64,000 bases of DNA from the NCBI GenBank assembly GCA_958496175.1, contig OY292275.1, forward strand, positions 52,529,701-52,593,700, written 5' to 3'. Source of the stretch: Sisyra terminalis (lineage: Eukaryota > Arthropoda > Insecta > Neuroptera > Sisyridae). The notes below the pieces were generated by a model. The model saw nothing but the letters and a program-made list of their open reading frames with translations. It was not told the DNA's origin and made no database searches. Below are positions 11,758-23,389 of this stretch, piece after piece (within the stretch, counting starts at the first letter, position 1; the number at the start of each line of letters is the position of its first letter). The position numbers and the translations under genes are program-made.

Positions 11758-11912
11758 TGATATCCGTTAAGATTATTTCTTTATTGATATTTGATATTAC
11801 TCGTAAATAAAATAAAATTAGATATCAGAACAAGATTTTAAATATTTATCTGAATTATGTAGGGTTGGCAGTGTCTTTTTGTCTATATGTAATGCACGCC
11901 ACTGGGCAATAG

Positions 11913-13579
11913 ATATTTTAAATTTAAATTTTCTTGATAAGATCCTTCAACTCGTGTTTATGTCAAAGATATTTTTATGATACCTGTATTATATAATGTT
12001 TTATCTATAAAAAGCTTTCAATATCTATTGCACTCGCATATAATAATGTAATCGAACAAAAAAACGTCTACCAAAGCAGATGCAAGCAAAAAAATTCATT
12101 ATTCATTTAACTTCATTTTATCTTTACAAATACAAGTTTACTGGTAAAATGAAGTATCAAAAGCACGCCTTCATACTGAGCATCAGTAAACAAGTACGCA
12201 CGTTTTACAAGCGTAATACATCACTGCCGTAAAAGCTTCAAGTCACCCATTTATAAGCACCCGTTGCCTTTGGCATCCGTTCTTTTTCTATGTCGGTGAC
12301 AGACATCTTTTTATATTTTGGCGTCAACATACAATTTACTTTATAAAAGAGGTCGTGGTTTTTATTCATTTCAAAAAATAAGCATAAACTTAATGTATTT
12401 AAAATTTGATTAAAATATCATTTCTACATTCGAAAAAATCATTTATTGAATCTTTTTCTTTCATCACATTCAAGAGCTACATTATTTATTCAAATTCCTG
12501 AAAAATCATTGCACTTTTGTACCATTCAAATGGAATTCACACTGATTCAACTCTTCCGTGTTATCTGTTTAACAACAAAAAAAAAGGTTTGCTTTTAAAG
12601 CTTCCGCTTCAATTCCCTTTCAACCCAATGTTAGGGCTATTTAAAAACACGGAAATAAATAGATTTGATATTATTCTATTATGGTTGTAAATGGAAAATC
12701 CATAGTTATTCGAAAATGCAGACGGTTTTTTTGTCACCTACAATATTTTGTCGGTCTTTTGGGAATTTAATAAAGGTTAAAGAATAAAAACGAAAATAGA
12801 ATATGGCATGTGGCACCTATGAAATTGAAAATAAAATATTCAAAGAATTATTACATTTTTGCCAAAAAATAATATTTTGCATGTTATTTCTGTTTGAGGG
12901 AAGATTTATAAAAGAAGGGAATATGACAATGGAATAGATTAAAACAAAAGGTAAAAAAATTTTTTTATATTTTTTTAACGTTATTAGTATCTATGAGGAG
13001 ATTAACCAGTTGGATTGAATAGCGGCCTTGGAGCTTTAGCAATGGTAAATCAACCCCGGAATGATATTTTATTGATTCTTAAGAGGTTTTTAAGTACTAA
13101 ACAAATATTAAAATCATTAAAGTTTCAGATTTCTATCTCAATTCGATTTTATTAAAAAAATTAATCAGTCAAATTCAAAAATATTTTTTTTCTTAGAATT
13201 AACAATATCGATTGATCAAAATTTTTTAAAATGATTTAGAGGTTGATAATGTATCTTTTGCAAAAGCATTACAATTATATAACTTATTTAAATCTATAAA
13301 AAAAATATAGTTTTCTGTAAAAATATATGTAAAAATATATCAAATGTTTTTAGGTTAACACACTATCTTTATAACGCCTGATATTTAGGATATATTTTAT
13401 AATATATAAAAATAGCGGATATTAGGATATTTTAGATACTTTAATATAGTAATACACATTGAAAAAAATAAAATAAAACCACCTCCTCGCTTAATGTCAA
13501 ACGTCCTTTTTAACCTGAATTGGCACATAAATTACACTATATGCATAAAAGAGAAAAGAAAATAATTTCTTGTATACAA
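11913..13579. other. AT-rich stretch, no gene seen
   Basis: No recognised gene or element ends. A slightly GC-richer block at 12180-12300 does not hold an open frame. Confidence 0.5.
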
Positions 13580-13840
13580 ATGAACCGTTTATTTTGAAAG
13601 TGAGTTAAGTCCATTTCAAGAACAATCCCTTTAGTGTTATCATTTTTAACCATTGGAACATAAGATACTAAGGAGGAGGGAATAATTGGCGTTTTTGTTA
13701 ACAACTAAAATGAAATCAGTAATTTTTGAAAACTTAGCAGTTAAATAATTAACATACTTTGTTCTAGTTACAAGAAGAAGAATCACCATATAGACCGTCC
13801 TTGAAATGGACTTATGCCACTTTCAAAATAAGCGAGTCAA
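13580..13840. repeat. Inverted repeat, about 260 bases
   Basis: Arms of about 40 bases, 13585-13624 and 13796-13834, are inverted copies sharing TTATTTTGAAAGTG and AAGTCCATTTCAAG. The single-copy loop of about 170 bases has no coding content. It is MITE-like, and no clear target duplication was found. Confidence 0.55.
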
Positions 13841-13879
13841 ATATTTATTTCATACTGTTTTTCTAACATTTTTTTTAAA

Positions 13880-14200
13880 ATATTTCAGGAAAATATTTTT
13901 TCATATATATCTATCAATATGCTTAGTGCCTATCATATGTTCAGTGCAGTAAGCCATGAGCGTCTAGTTGGCCTTATATCCGATAACAATACAGACGTTT
14001 CCATGCAATTGGCTTAGCCAATAAGATGGCGAGATTTAAAAATGTTCATTTGTTTTGATTATTGAAAATTTAAAAATTTAGCAAAGCCACACCCAATCAA
14101 TGCCACATGCTTATACGACACGTATACGCAATGGAACGTTTTGTGCAATGACGTCATTCGGGACCTATCGATACATGCAATATATTTATTTTTAAAATAT
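13880..14200 (+). repeat. Dispersed repeat family, copy A
   Basis: Shares long blocks with 36025-36320 (+) and 44745-45070 (-), notably ATTTAAAAATGTTCATTTG, TTTTGATTATTGAAAATTT and TATACGCAATGGAACGTTTT. It ends with a TGACGTCA palindrome (about 14150-14157). No protein is encoded. With three copies in one window it is probably an abundant interspersed repeat of unknown class. Confidence 0.65.
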
Positions 14201-14945
14201 TTAAAAAAGACAGAAAAATCTTAAAATAATTTTGATATTTTTTAAGAAAACATTTCATTAATATTAAAGGCTCATTTAATAAACCAGACATAATATTACA
14301 AAAATAGCGATAAAAGAAATAAGTATTAAAATGCTATTCTGATTCTTTACAAACCCTACGTAAACATAATGTTTTTTCGCAATCCTAGAAATTCTAAATT
14401 CTCTGCAGATTTTAATGCTTCTTTTTTTTTTTTGGTCCTTACAGATCTTATTTAATTCGAATTTTCCCATTTGAATGTTTCCTGCTACTATTGGAAGTTC
14501 TCTACATATTTCTCTATTTTCTATGTCTGTTTATGGTGTTTTACTTATAATTTTCTAATATAGATATTTTTTGCGAACTACAACTTCCGTTATTTTAATG
14601 AGGATCGCTAGAAACATTTTGCTTACCCAGAATTATTAATTTTCCAATTGGAATGGTCAATTTTTAAATTGACTTCTTTCATTAAGTTTTGACTTACATT
14701 ACCTATTTCAAAGTATTACAACCTACACATCAATAGTATTTTAAAACTTATTTTCGATCATTTGGTATTCTATGATTAAAAAAATCCGTTACCAAAGTAA
14801 TATTGAAAATTCACCTGTCATTCATGATTTTTCTTTTCTTTCATTCATTTATTGTAAAAAAAATGTCTTTTGGCTGATGGATATTCAAATATATTCAAAC
14901 TATTGTTGATATTGTTGGGGTTGTGAAACAACGTAACAACTAATT
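14201..14945. other. AT-rich spacer, no gene seen
   Basis: No recognisable coding or repeat structure. Confidence 0.5.
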
Positions 14946-15325
14946 TTGAATAAGTATTTATGTCGTATAACTCAATATCTTTACTACAACACGTTTCAAC
15001 AATCGTTACAAAAACATAACAACATGATAAAAAATTTCAAGCCATGGGAAAGCAACCAAATCACAAAGGAGAATAAAACCGGAATATATAAAACTAAATA
15101 TGGTTCATGTTTAAAATTCTATATGGGCCAAACTGGTAGATCTTTTAGGTCTAGATACAGAGAATAAACACCTAGAAAATCTAGTTCAACAATATCATCA
15201 AATTTTACAAATCACCTATGCGAGAAAAACCATAAATGTTTAAATTTTGAAGCAAACTTTAAACATCTACAAATTTTTAAGAAAGTATCAGATATGAAAA
15301 TACTAAAGAAAATCAAAACAAGATT
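14946..15325 (+). pseudogene. Penelope-like element GIY-YIG endonuclease remnant (+)
   Basis: The endonuclease domain starts at TGIYKTKYGSC (about 15078) and runs through FYMGQTGRSFRSRYRE, the GIY...YxG pair and the following Arg and Glu of a GIY-YIG nuclease. A TAA at 15165-15167 breaks the frame exactly after RYRE. The same frame continues as TPRKSSSTIS, FTNHLCEKNHKCLNFE and a Lys-rich tail to about 15325, which is the normal C-terminal layout of Penelope-like retroelements. The upstream part (14946-15060) is less certain and no RT domain is seen. It abuts a second Penelope endonuclease fragment of opposite orientation. Confidence 0.75.
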
Positions 15326-15344
15326 TTTTTGCTGACTTTGAACA

Positions 15345-15600
15345 CAACCCCTATTTGTCTTCTAGTCTGACCAACGTAGCTTTTATCACAGCCCGTGCAA
15401 GGGATTTCATAAATTCCTGATTTTTGTATGTCTGGAATTTTATCTTTAGAACCGTTGAAAAATCCACCCAACTTTTTGGTTGTATATCCAGCCTTTATTC
15501 CAAACTGTTTTTATATCCTTTCGGTTTTTTTGGGAAATTCCTGGATAATAAGTTAAAACAGACCAACGGTCTTCTGGTCCTTCCATCCAAATTTATCTAA
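15345..15600 (-). pseudogene. Penelope-like element GIY-YIG endonuclease remnant (-)
   Basis: On the minus strand, from about 15600: a linker read as ERI.KQFGIKAGYTTKKLGG, then IPDIQKSGIYEIPCTGCDKS and YVGQTRRQIG. These are the RT-endonuclease linker and the GIY-YIG core with its CxxC, as in Penelope-like elements. Stops and small frame errors occur in the linker. It is cut off at about 15345, where it meets the C-terminus of the plus-strand fragment. Sequence differences (SGIYEIPCTGC against TGIYKTKYGSC) show these are different families, not two halves of one palindrome. Confidence 0.75.
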
Positions 15601-17461
15601 AATTGACAAATTAAAATGCGGCCTGAAGATCACAAATACTAATCAATATTAAAAATAAGATAAAATTTTTGTCAATGAACAATTTTTGATACAATCATCT
15701 CCCCTTAATTGATTACATATTCATAAAAAGTATTCCTGATTTTACTTTAATTTTAAAAAAACCCTAAAATTGGTTAATTCCTAAATTAAAAAATAGTCTT
15801 TGTGTCGGAGTTAATAATATATTATATACCTATACGCGTAAATTACGCATATTTTTTATTGCTTTTATCAATAAAGATCTTATGCACTCTAATTACACAA
15901 ATAATAATGAGGTTAAAAAATACAATTTTGAATCATAAACCACCAATCTTCAAAATCTTCAACTCACGCACTTCTTTATCATAGCAATGAACTTACAAAG
16001 GGATAATTTTCTCAAAAGTTTGAAAATATTTTTCTTTATTCCCTTACATTATGCAATTATAGTTATTAAAATCGCAGTTCTTTTTATGTTGATATTACCG
16101 TAGCTTTTTATTTCCATGCAGTTGAAAGAAATATTAAATTCTAAAATCGATTTTTTTTCCTTTGAAGAGAAGAAAGATTGGGCTATTTTAATAAATGTAC
16201 ATACTAGTAACAGGCATGTCAAAAAAATGTTTAAACACAAAACTAAAAATCACAATGTTTTTATTTTGATTTACCATTTTTTCCGTGAAGGCAGTAAAAT
16301 CAATTTGTTTTGCCTCGGAAAGAGTCTTTAGTTTTCAATCTTCACAAAGCTTTTTTTTTCAATTTCAATCTTTCCACCTTTTGCGTGCTTATATTCATCT
16401 TGGCTGAAAATATTTTTTCACTTTCGAACATCAAAAAGAAAAGGTTTTGCCAATTATCCATGTTTTTTTTCCTTTCGCGTTAATTTTTCTCAAAATATGA
16501 TCAACACTTAGCTTAAAGAAAAAAATGAAAAATAAAACATTTATCAAAAAAAAAAGAATGATTATATGTGCCAAGACAAAGTAACAGAATAAGAAAGAAA
16601 GAAAAAGGAGATTAAACTTAAAATATTTTAAAAAACAGGATAAATTTTTGTGTATATTTCCAAAGTAAATATAGGAGTTCCAATCAATTTTAATGCAAAC
16701 CATAGTTATACCTATAGAAAACAAAATAGTAAATTTGTTTTATAAAGCAGCTTATGCAAGATATTTTGCATACACATTGTTATTTTAAATTGACTAACAA
16801 AAGAAACATTTTACTTCGGCGAAAAAAGAGTAATGGAAAACATAAATTGGAACCAAATGAATAGTAAAAATAAAGAAAATGGATTTAATCAATTATATAA
16901 ATCAAATGATGAAAATATTTTGGACTTACTAAAAAAGCTGCATTTCATATTTTAATAGCTAATATAACTTAATGATGCTTTTCCCACGAGTTGTCCACCG
17001 AAAGTTTGGTTTACGAGAAAAAATATTTGCTAAAGAAACAACTCATAAAGTCTTATAACTCTTTAAAAAATTAATTATTTCATTTATATTAGAATGATTA
17101 TAAACTTCAATTTTTTTTACCCTTTAGAATCATATAATTCTATCTACTACAGCTTAAAGTAAGTTTTAGTTTCGAAATTTTTGAATAATATTTGAAGGTC
17201 GCAAATGACTTTAAAATTTTTAAAAATATCGGCAATACAAGGCTTAGTGAAATTTTGAATATGGTTTACTTAAGTTATTAAGATAATGGCTTTTACCTTT
17301 GATAATTTTGGTAAATGTTCTTCGTGATTTTGTTAAAGATTTAATGATTTCTTTAAATATTAATGACCATTGACGAAGATAAGCAATTTTAACCAAAGAA
17401 AAATCAGTCGTTGGGATGAATAAACAATTGAATAAATTGAAAAAAAAAATTGGTTCTAGTA
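15601..17461. other. AT-rich stretch, no recognised gene
   Basis: Overlapping small open frames on both strands at 16049-16331 and 16431-16724 are low-complexity and show no family motif. No element ends were recognised. Confidence 0.5.
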
Positions 17462-17689
17462 CAGTGTTTCTTAAACTTTTAAGTGAGTCACATCCCTTTG
17501 AATCTGGAAAAAAATCTTCTCACCCCAATGAAAATTATTTTTGTTTTTTTAAGTTTATAAAAGTACATTTTTTGCAATTTTTTTTTTATTTATATTTCCA
17601 TAATTTGTATTGTAAAGGGCTTTTCCCGCACTCTCAAAAATACCTTCCCGCATCTCCAGGGGTCAGGCACCCAGGGATAAGAAACTCTG
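17462..17689. mobile_element. hAT-type MITE, about 228 bases
   Basis: The left end CAGTGTTTCTTAAACTTTT and the inverted right end CAGAGTTTCTTATCCCTGG resemble the termini of hAT elements, which commonly begin CAGTGTTTCT. The flanking octamers TTCTAGTA and TTCTTGAA match at 6 of 8 positions. No coding content. Confidence 0.55.
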
Positions 17690-17801
17690 TTCTTGAAAAA
17701 TTGATCATTTTTATCAATTGAGAGTAACAATTTTTTTTTCAATTTAATTGAATATCGCCAACCCTAATGCATTTATAATATAAAATTTGTATATTTATGT
17801 A

Positions 17802-18710
17802 TGGGAACACGGAGCGAAATGGGGTACCGGGGCGGAATGGGAAATGGATTTAGCGCTTGTTACAGGTGACAAAAACGCCTAAAAATCATACTCAATGTTC
17901 AATTAACTGTGCTGCATTATAAAAAGTGGCTATCGCCAGTAAAGAGTGCAGTTGTTTTTATTTTTATCAAAAGTCGAAATAAACGTTTCCGAATTCTAAT
18001 TTTTGCAAAGTAACACTAAGGTAATTCTCCTATGTTCTATTTTTTGTTTGAATATTTTATGATATGTTTGTTAAAACATACTGTTGACTAACTAAAAGCC
18101 CAATGATAATTCAAATATAAACAATATATCCTGCCATAATAGTCGTGCTTGTGGGAAAGGTGCTTTGGGGCACAATGGGTGGGGCGGAATGGGATACATC
18201 ATTCAGATAGTATTTCCCATTCAGATAGACATTTTTATTTTATTAGCAGATAGTGCTTACATAAGGAAAACTAGCCGACGGTCCATATATAAGAAAGATC
18301 GGAAAATTCAGAGGTAATCTGCTTATACTATGAGGATTTAAACTCCAAATCTAATGAAAGTTGGTATTCCTGCAGTATTTGTCAAAAATGGGCACATTTG
18401 GCATGTATTGGGCTAAACACAATGATGACAGTGTCTTCATCTGCGAACTAAACCAATAACAAGTATCCTATTGCGCCCCAGGCTCATTTCCCATTGTGCC
18501 CCAGAGGGAGGGGCAGAATGGGAAATTTCCATTTATTTTTGAAATCTAAATTTTCAATACCAATTATTAATTTAAATCAATAAAACCTTTTTTTATTTGT
18601 GAAGAATGAATTAAATAAATTTATAAATTACAAAACAATGAGATTGTTTCTTTAAATCTCTCGTAAACTGTTATTAAAACTTAGGTACCCCGTTCCGCCC
18701 CAGGTTTCCC
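17802..18710 (+). mobile_element. Defective pogo-like element with zinc-finger tail
   Basis: The terminal inverted repeats are GGGAACACGGAGCGAAAT at the left and GGGAAACCTGGGGCGGAA as the complement of the right, both leading into GGGGTACC. TA flanks both sides (17800-17801 and 18711-18712). GGGGC(G/A)(G/C)AATGGG blocks recur inside near both ends as sub-terminal repeats. Size is 909 bases. Only the transposase C-terminus remains recognisable. Tc1/mariner-superfamily membership rests on the TA duplication and on the pogo-type tail. Confidence 0.75.
18314..18459 (+). pseudogene. pogo-like transposase C-terminal PHD-like zinc finger
   Basis: The frame reads VICLYYEDLNSKSNESWYSC, then SICQKWAHLACIGLN. 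A single frame slip then leads to DDSVFICELNQ and a stop. The spacing C..Y...C..C...W.H..C...F.C is that of the PHD-like finger at the C-terminus of many insect pogo-like transposases. The second Cys of the first pair (C..C becomes C..Y) and the last Cys are missing. The catalytic domain is absent. The same module occurs in the element at 53331-54297. Confidence 0.7.
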
Positions 18711-18712
18711 TA

Positions 18713-20146
18713 GTTAATTTCAAACAGCAGCTAGCAAATAGCAATCGGAAAAAATATAACATTTAACTAGTGGAAAAACCACTGATATCAAACCAGTAGA
18801 TTCGAAAATTATGCCTCCTACACATAAATTGGCAAACATTACGTACTTCTTCATAATTTACATAAATATAGGATATTTTTTTTCATTGCCACTGTTTTTA
18901 TCGATTACGTGAGGCTTTCGAAAAAAAATAACATAAAATACATATTTTCAACTTCACATTTATCATAAAACAATATTTATAAATTTTATTTCTAATACTA
19001 TCCACAAGTAACGTTTTACAGTCTTTTGATTATATAAAACTTGTTAAATGTGTACAAGAAAATTAAATTTGGATAATTTATTCGCCAAATGAATGCAAAC
19101 GACAAAATTGAATTCGGGCTAGGAAAAATACCATTCAATAAAGCAATTATAGAATATTCAAAATGAATTCATTTGCAATATTTGAATCTAAATGAATAAC
19201 ACCCGAAAGAAAAATTCACAAGCTATATTTATCCGCGTGAAAAAGGAAATTATGTGAAAACGTAAGCTTTTATCAATTTGCCACTCGCAAGAGTGTTGAT
19301 TTCCCGTCCAATAAAACCCTTAATTTGTTGTACAAAAAGCATCAAGTTATGTTTCTTATAATTATATTATGTTTTTCAGCAATATTGGTCTAATGATGAA
19401 AATGAACGATGCGTGCATAAAATACAGTATAGCGTTTACAATAGACTGATATACTAATATCCGCTTTTGATAAATTGCCAACCGTTTCTACCCATAAAAT
19501 TTATTGTTCACGTATATCTACATGCACAAAATATTGGCGTAGTAAAAACGTTTGTCAAAATTTTGTTAATTGGAGTTTCGGTATATTTTATTTCTATTTT
19601 TTTTTACTTTAGCAGTTACTCAAAGTTTGTAATTTATGATCCACGATCCAGATGGTAGAAAACTTTTCCTTATATTTGCAAATTTTTTTTTGGAAAGTTT
19701 ATAGTTTTTTTAACTTAATTAAAGTCAATAATTCATTGAATTTGTTGGTCGAAAATTTTTAAAACTGATAAAAAATTTGTAACAAAAATATTAACTTTTC
19801 AATTACCAAAAAAAAAAAATATTTTTTTCAAGGCAATGAATTAGACTGAGGAAATTTAAGTTTCGAAAAACAAAGTTAAAATTGGAAATGTTTGATTAAA
19901 TCTTTTGAACATATATTAGTCAATATCTAAGTTTAATTATTAAAATGAGGAATGGACAACTTTGATTTCTAAAGATCAAAGGCCAAGGAAAGACGGTACT
20001 GAAAAGAAGAATTCAACCATACGGGAAACTAGAAGTGCCGTTAGGTAGACTAAAGGCAAAACAATATTAAAGTGATCGAATTATTTTTCATTTATCTAGA
20101 AAAGCAATTTACAAAAAAATAATTTGATACTTTGGATTTTCAGCAA
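18713..20146. other. AT-rich stretch, no gene seen
   Basis: No element ends or reliable coding stretch. A short open segment after a TTTTTCAG at about 19378 looked exon-like but lacks support. Confidence 0.5.
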
Positions 20147-20264
20147 TCTATACTCATATATAAAATTCTTACGTCTGCCTGTACATTTTCATTTTGAACC
20201 CAATTTTAGGGTAAATATTTGTTTCAAGAGGCCCTTATTCCAAATTTAACATTTTTAAAATTTT

Positions 20265-20292
20265 TGTCTGTCTGTCTGTCTGTCTGTCTGTG
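20265..20292 (+). repeat. TCTG microsatellite in Helitron
   Basis: Seven near-perfect TCTG units near the 5' end of the Helitron. Such simple repeats are common just inside insect Helitron 5' ends. Confidence 0.85.
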
Positions 20293-20607
20293 TGTCCGAT
20301 TTAACTAAAGAACGGAACAACCGAATTTAATGAAATTTGGTATCAAGATACAACACAATTTCCCACAGACTATAGGCTACTCATCATTCCAAAAAAATAT
20401 TAAGGGAAGTTATTCCCTAGGGATGAAAACAGAAATTTTTACTTTACACAGGTGAGTTATATATCATTGGAAAGGTAATTAAAAGTTAGAAAATATTCTG
20501 TAAAAATATTTTAAGTTTAACTGATAAAAAGCACAGTAAATTCAATTTAAATTTCTAAAAATTTCCTCTTTGATATATAAACCTTCATACATTATAGACA
20601 CATAGTT

Positions 20608-20690
20608 GATGTTAATCGCTTAAGCATTGGTCATTCTGATCCTCCTAATTATAAAGACGTGGGTTCGAATCTTACAGGAAACTTTTTTTT
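20608..20690 (+). other. tRNA-like segment with a box-B sequence
   Basis: GTGGGTTCGAATCTTAC can form a T-arm, and GGTTCGAATCT is one base off the RNA polymerase III box-B consensus. An A-box-like CGCTTAAGCATTGG lies upstream. I could not fold a full cloverleaf with a proper anticodon arm, so this is at most a tRNA-derived (SINE-head-like) relic. Confidence 0.3.
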
Positions 20691-21447
20691 ATTTTCCTTT
20701 TACAAAATTGTCAAATTTTACAAAATTACAAAATCTCTGAAAAAGGTTAAGTTTATAAGTGAGCATTAAGTTTTTTGGCTTTCACATATTGTAATCCTAA
20801 AAATCCGAAATACGTATTCACAAATAAATACATTAGTGAGCGAATATCGAGTTCTTTCCGTTAGTTAACATGACTAAAAAGCTATTCGATTTCGCACATT
20901 TGTACGTTGTACATACAAAATTGTTGGAAATAGGTGAAAAGCGTGGAAGTAAATTCGAATATTTTATTTATTTTCAATAACAATAATTGGTTTTCAAATT
21001 GTTCTAAATACCGAAAAAAAGTTAGTATCGAAGATTTTATATTTGAATTGAGAGTGAAATATATGGCAAAAAATTGCTACCTTAATGATTTTCAGCCGAA
21101 TATATATGACTCCAGATCACAACCATTGGTTCATAAAATAAAATTGATTTAAAAAAGTTTGATTGTTGAAAAACGAACCAAAATTTAAAATCGCCTATTT
21201 GGTATAAGTACTACTTTCATTGTAATTAAGTGAAATGACGTTATTTAAAATGTTGTTATTAAAATGATATAAATAAAAACGCTTATATTTTATTTCTTAA
21301 TATAATTTTAGATAAACTTTTTTTTATATTAAAACACTTTGATTATTAAAGTTAAAATTTCAATTATTGATTAACTCTACATTATCTCATATCAAACATT
21401 TTATTGAGATAAAACCTTTAGTTGCGAATGCAACGGGCAACTACTAG

Positions 21448-23389
21448 TTTTAAATAAACTACCATAAACAAATTACAACTTCTAAATTTAAATTGCAAAA
21501 TCATATAGAGTTATTTTTCTATACAATAGGAAGAGTTGGTTATAAATTAATCCTGTTTTGGCTCTAAATACGAAATTGTAATGCTTAATAAATAAAACTA
21601 CCCTCTTCCAATGAATAATTGCTTTTAACGTAAAATAAATGACAAATTTTATGAAAGAACGTGTTGAACAATGGTAAAATACTCGTTTTATTTTAGTTGT
21701 AAAATAATTCCAAAACATTGATTCAGTTCATGTAACTTTTATTGTAATGTAGTTGTTTCGTTAAATATAACAAGATATACCAGCCACAAGCAAAACGTTT
21801 GTTCAATGAGCAAATTTTATCACAAAGTTTGCATACAAATTCTAAATGAAAAAAATAAAACTTAATACGTTTTTGCAATACACAAAAATCAAGCATTCAC
21901 TATTGATGTAGTTTTACGTTGACATACCTAATCTCTTTGTTGAACTTTTGATTTTAAAATTGATCAACGTGTGAATTCTACAAAAACGGGAATGAATTGC
22001 ACGTAAACTCAATTTAACGTTTCTGAATAACGAGCGCATTTTCAGCCTGTAGCGTCAACTCATCATAAGATTCCCAGGGGATAGTGGCTTGAAAGCGTTA
22101 TCATGTTATCAGTGCTCAAGTTGGAGTAGGTCGTTTATGTTGTATTTATATAAACCAACGTATAATATTCTTGTCTTTAACATATTTCCCCGATTTACGT
22201 TTCTTTAAACAAAATAAGCTTCTGCGGATCATCGCTAAAGAAGATGGACATTTTACGCCGTTTACAATTGTATCTCTTATATTTTTATTCCAAGAACAAT
22301 TGTTTAGATTGTCCTTTTTTTCCTTGAAATATTTCAATGATAGTTATCATAAGCAATTGAATCTCTATTTATATCTTAAGACTTGATCAAGAAAGGTATT
22401 AGTAAATGGAAACGTTATTAGTGTACGTGCATACTAAATTTTGATATCAAAGCGGAAGTTGGATAAACCCCAAGTTCTGTGTAGATATGCTTACAATAAT
22501 TAGTAGACGGCTGTATCATCCTGTGTGGCCCACCACGGATATAATGTCAGATGCTCTTTCTAGTTTCCGTTCAATTCCATTGTGTACGATACTTATCCCT
22601 AGTCTTACATAATATTATTCCATTTGTTCATATTATGACTCTTGAAAAGTCTTCCTTTAGTTTTTCTACAATTTTTAAAAATTCAATGAGGACAAGAAAA
22701 TGAATATGTTTTTCCAAAGAATTATAATCGAACGCTGATTTTGTTAGAGAATGTTATCCATCCAGTTGATCGATAGGTACCATATCGATGGTAATTCTTT
22801 CTTCGCGTATTTTTCTCTAAACTTGTATGTTTGTAATTCGATATATTCATTTAATTTTTCAGTTCTTTACCAGTGTCATATCTCAAAGCTTTTCCGATAT
22901 TTCCTTTGCTGTTTTCTAAAGATCCAAGTTTTCAATACATTTATTGTTTCCTTTCAAACATTACTATTGATTTTGGACTTTAAAAATCAATTTTTCAATC
23001 AAAATTTTTCTTGCAATTGTATGATGTTTCTTTAATATTAAATTGAACTACATTTCTTAGTGGTATGTTTTTCACATTGATGTGAATGAACATTACTTTT
23101 ATAGTATCTTCATAACTTTTGAATTTCCTGTATTTATATTCATTTCATAAGTGTTTATCATCAAATAGCCTGGTATAATGTGGAACCCTCTTTTCGTTTT
23201 TTCTTAAAATATCAATTCATCTATTGTAAAGTCTTCACATTCTTATAATACTTCATTTGTTAACCAATCCGCGTATATGATACACAGAGTGGATGATAAA
23301 CTTAAGTTAAAATTTGAATTGAATCTAACTAATGTCTCTTAAAACTATATATTCGTAAAGTTATCACAAAGCTGAAGAAAATCATTGAA
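21448..23389. other. AT-rich stretch, unresolved
   Basis: No confident gene. The last few hundred bases may be the decayed upstream body of the LINE whose 3' end follows, since scattered residues before 23390 fit (about 23360-23389), but no RT motif is readable. Confidence 0.35.

Larger units (their letters stand above)
9559..11904 (+). mobile_element. Non-autonomous hAT element, copy 1 (with nested insertions)
   Basis: The terminal inverted repeats are the 12 bases CAGTGGCGTGCA at 9559 and their exact complement ending at 11904. The flanking octamers are GTCAATAG (9551-9558) and GGCAATAG (11905-11912), 7 of 8 identical, the 8-base duplication typical of hAT elements. No transposase is encoded. 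The hAT body (9559-9675, 10490-11016 and 11758-11904) contains two younger insertions: a foldback element and a Helitron. An inverted second copy sits at 62409-63999 and lacks the Helitron. Confidence 0.85.
20147..21447 (+). mobile_element. Non-autonomous Helitron, complete ends
   Basis: Starts TCTATACTCATATATAAAAT after a host A and ends CAACTACTAG before a host T. A perfect hairpin GTTGC-GAAT-GCAAC (21421-21434) sits 13 bases before the terminal CTAG. This is the canonical Helitron architecture. No Rep/helicase open frame is present in its 1.3 kb. It contains a TCTG microsatellite and a tRNA-like segment. Its 3' half recurs at 50508-51118, and an inner piece recurs inverted at 50066-50185. 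Confidence 0.88.

Noticed and set aside
19378..19458. TTTTTCAG followed by a short open segment (QYWSNDENERCVH)
   Set aside because: There is no donor before the stop and no polyadenylation context, so a chance acceptor is more likely.
20265..20292. Regular short repeats checked as a possible CRISPR-like array
   Set aside because: A simple TCTG microsatellite without spacers, in a eukaryotic Helitron.
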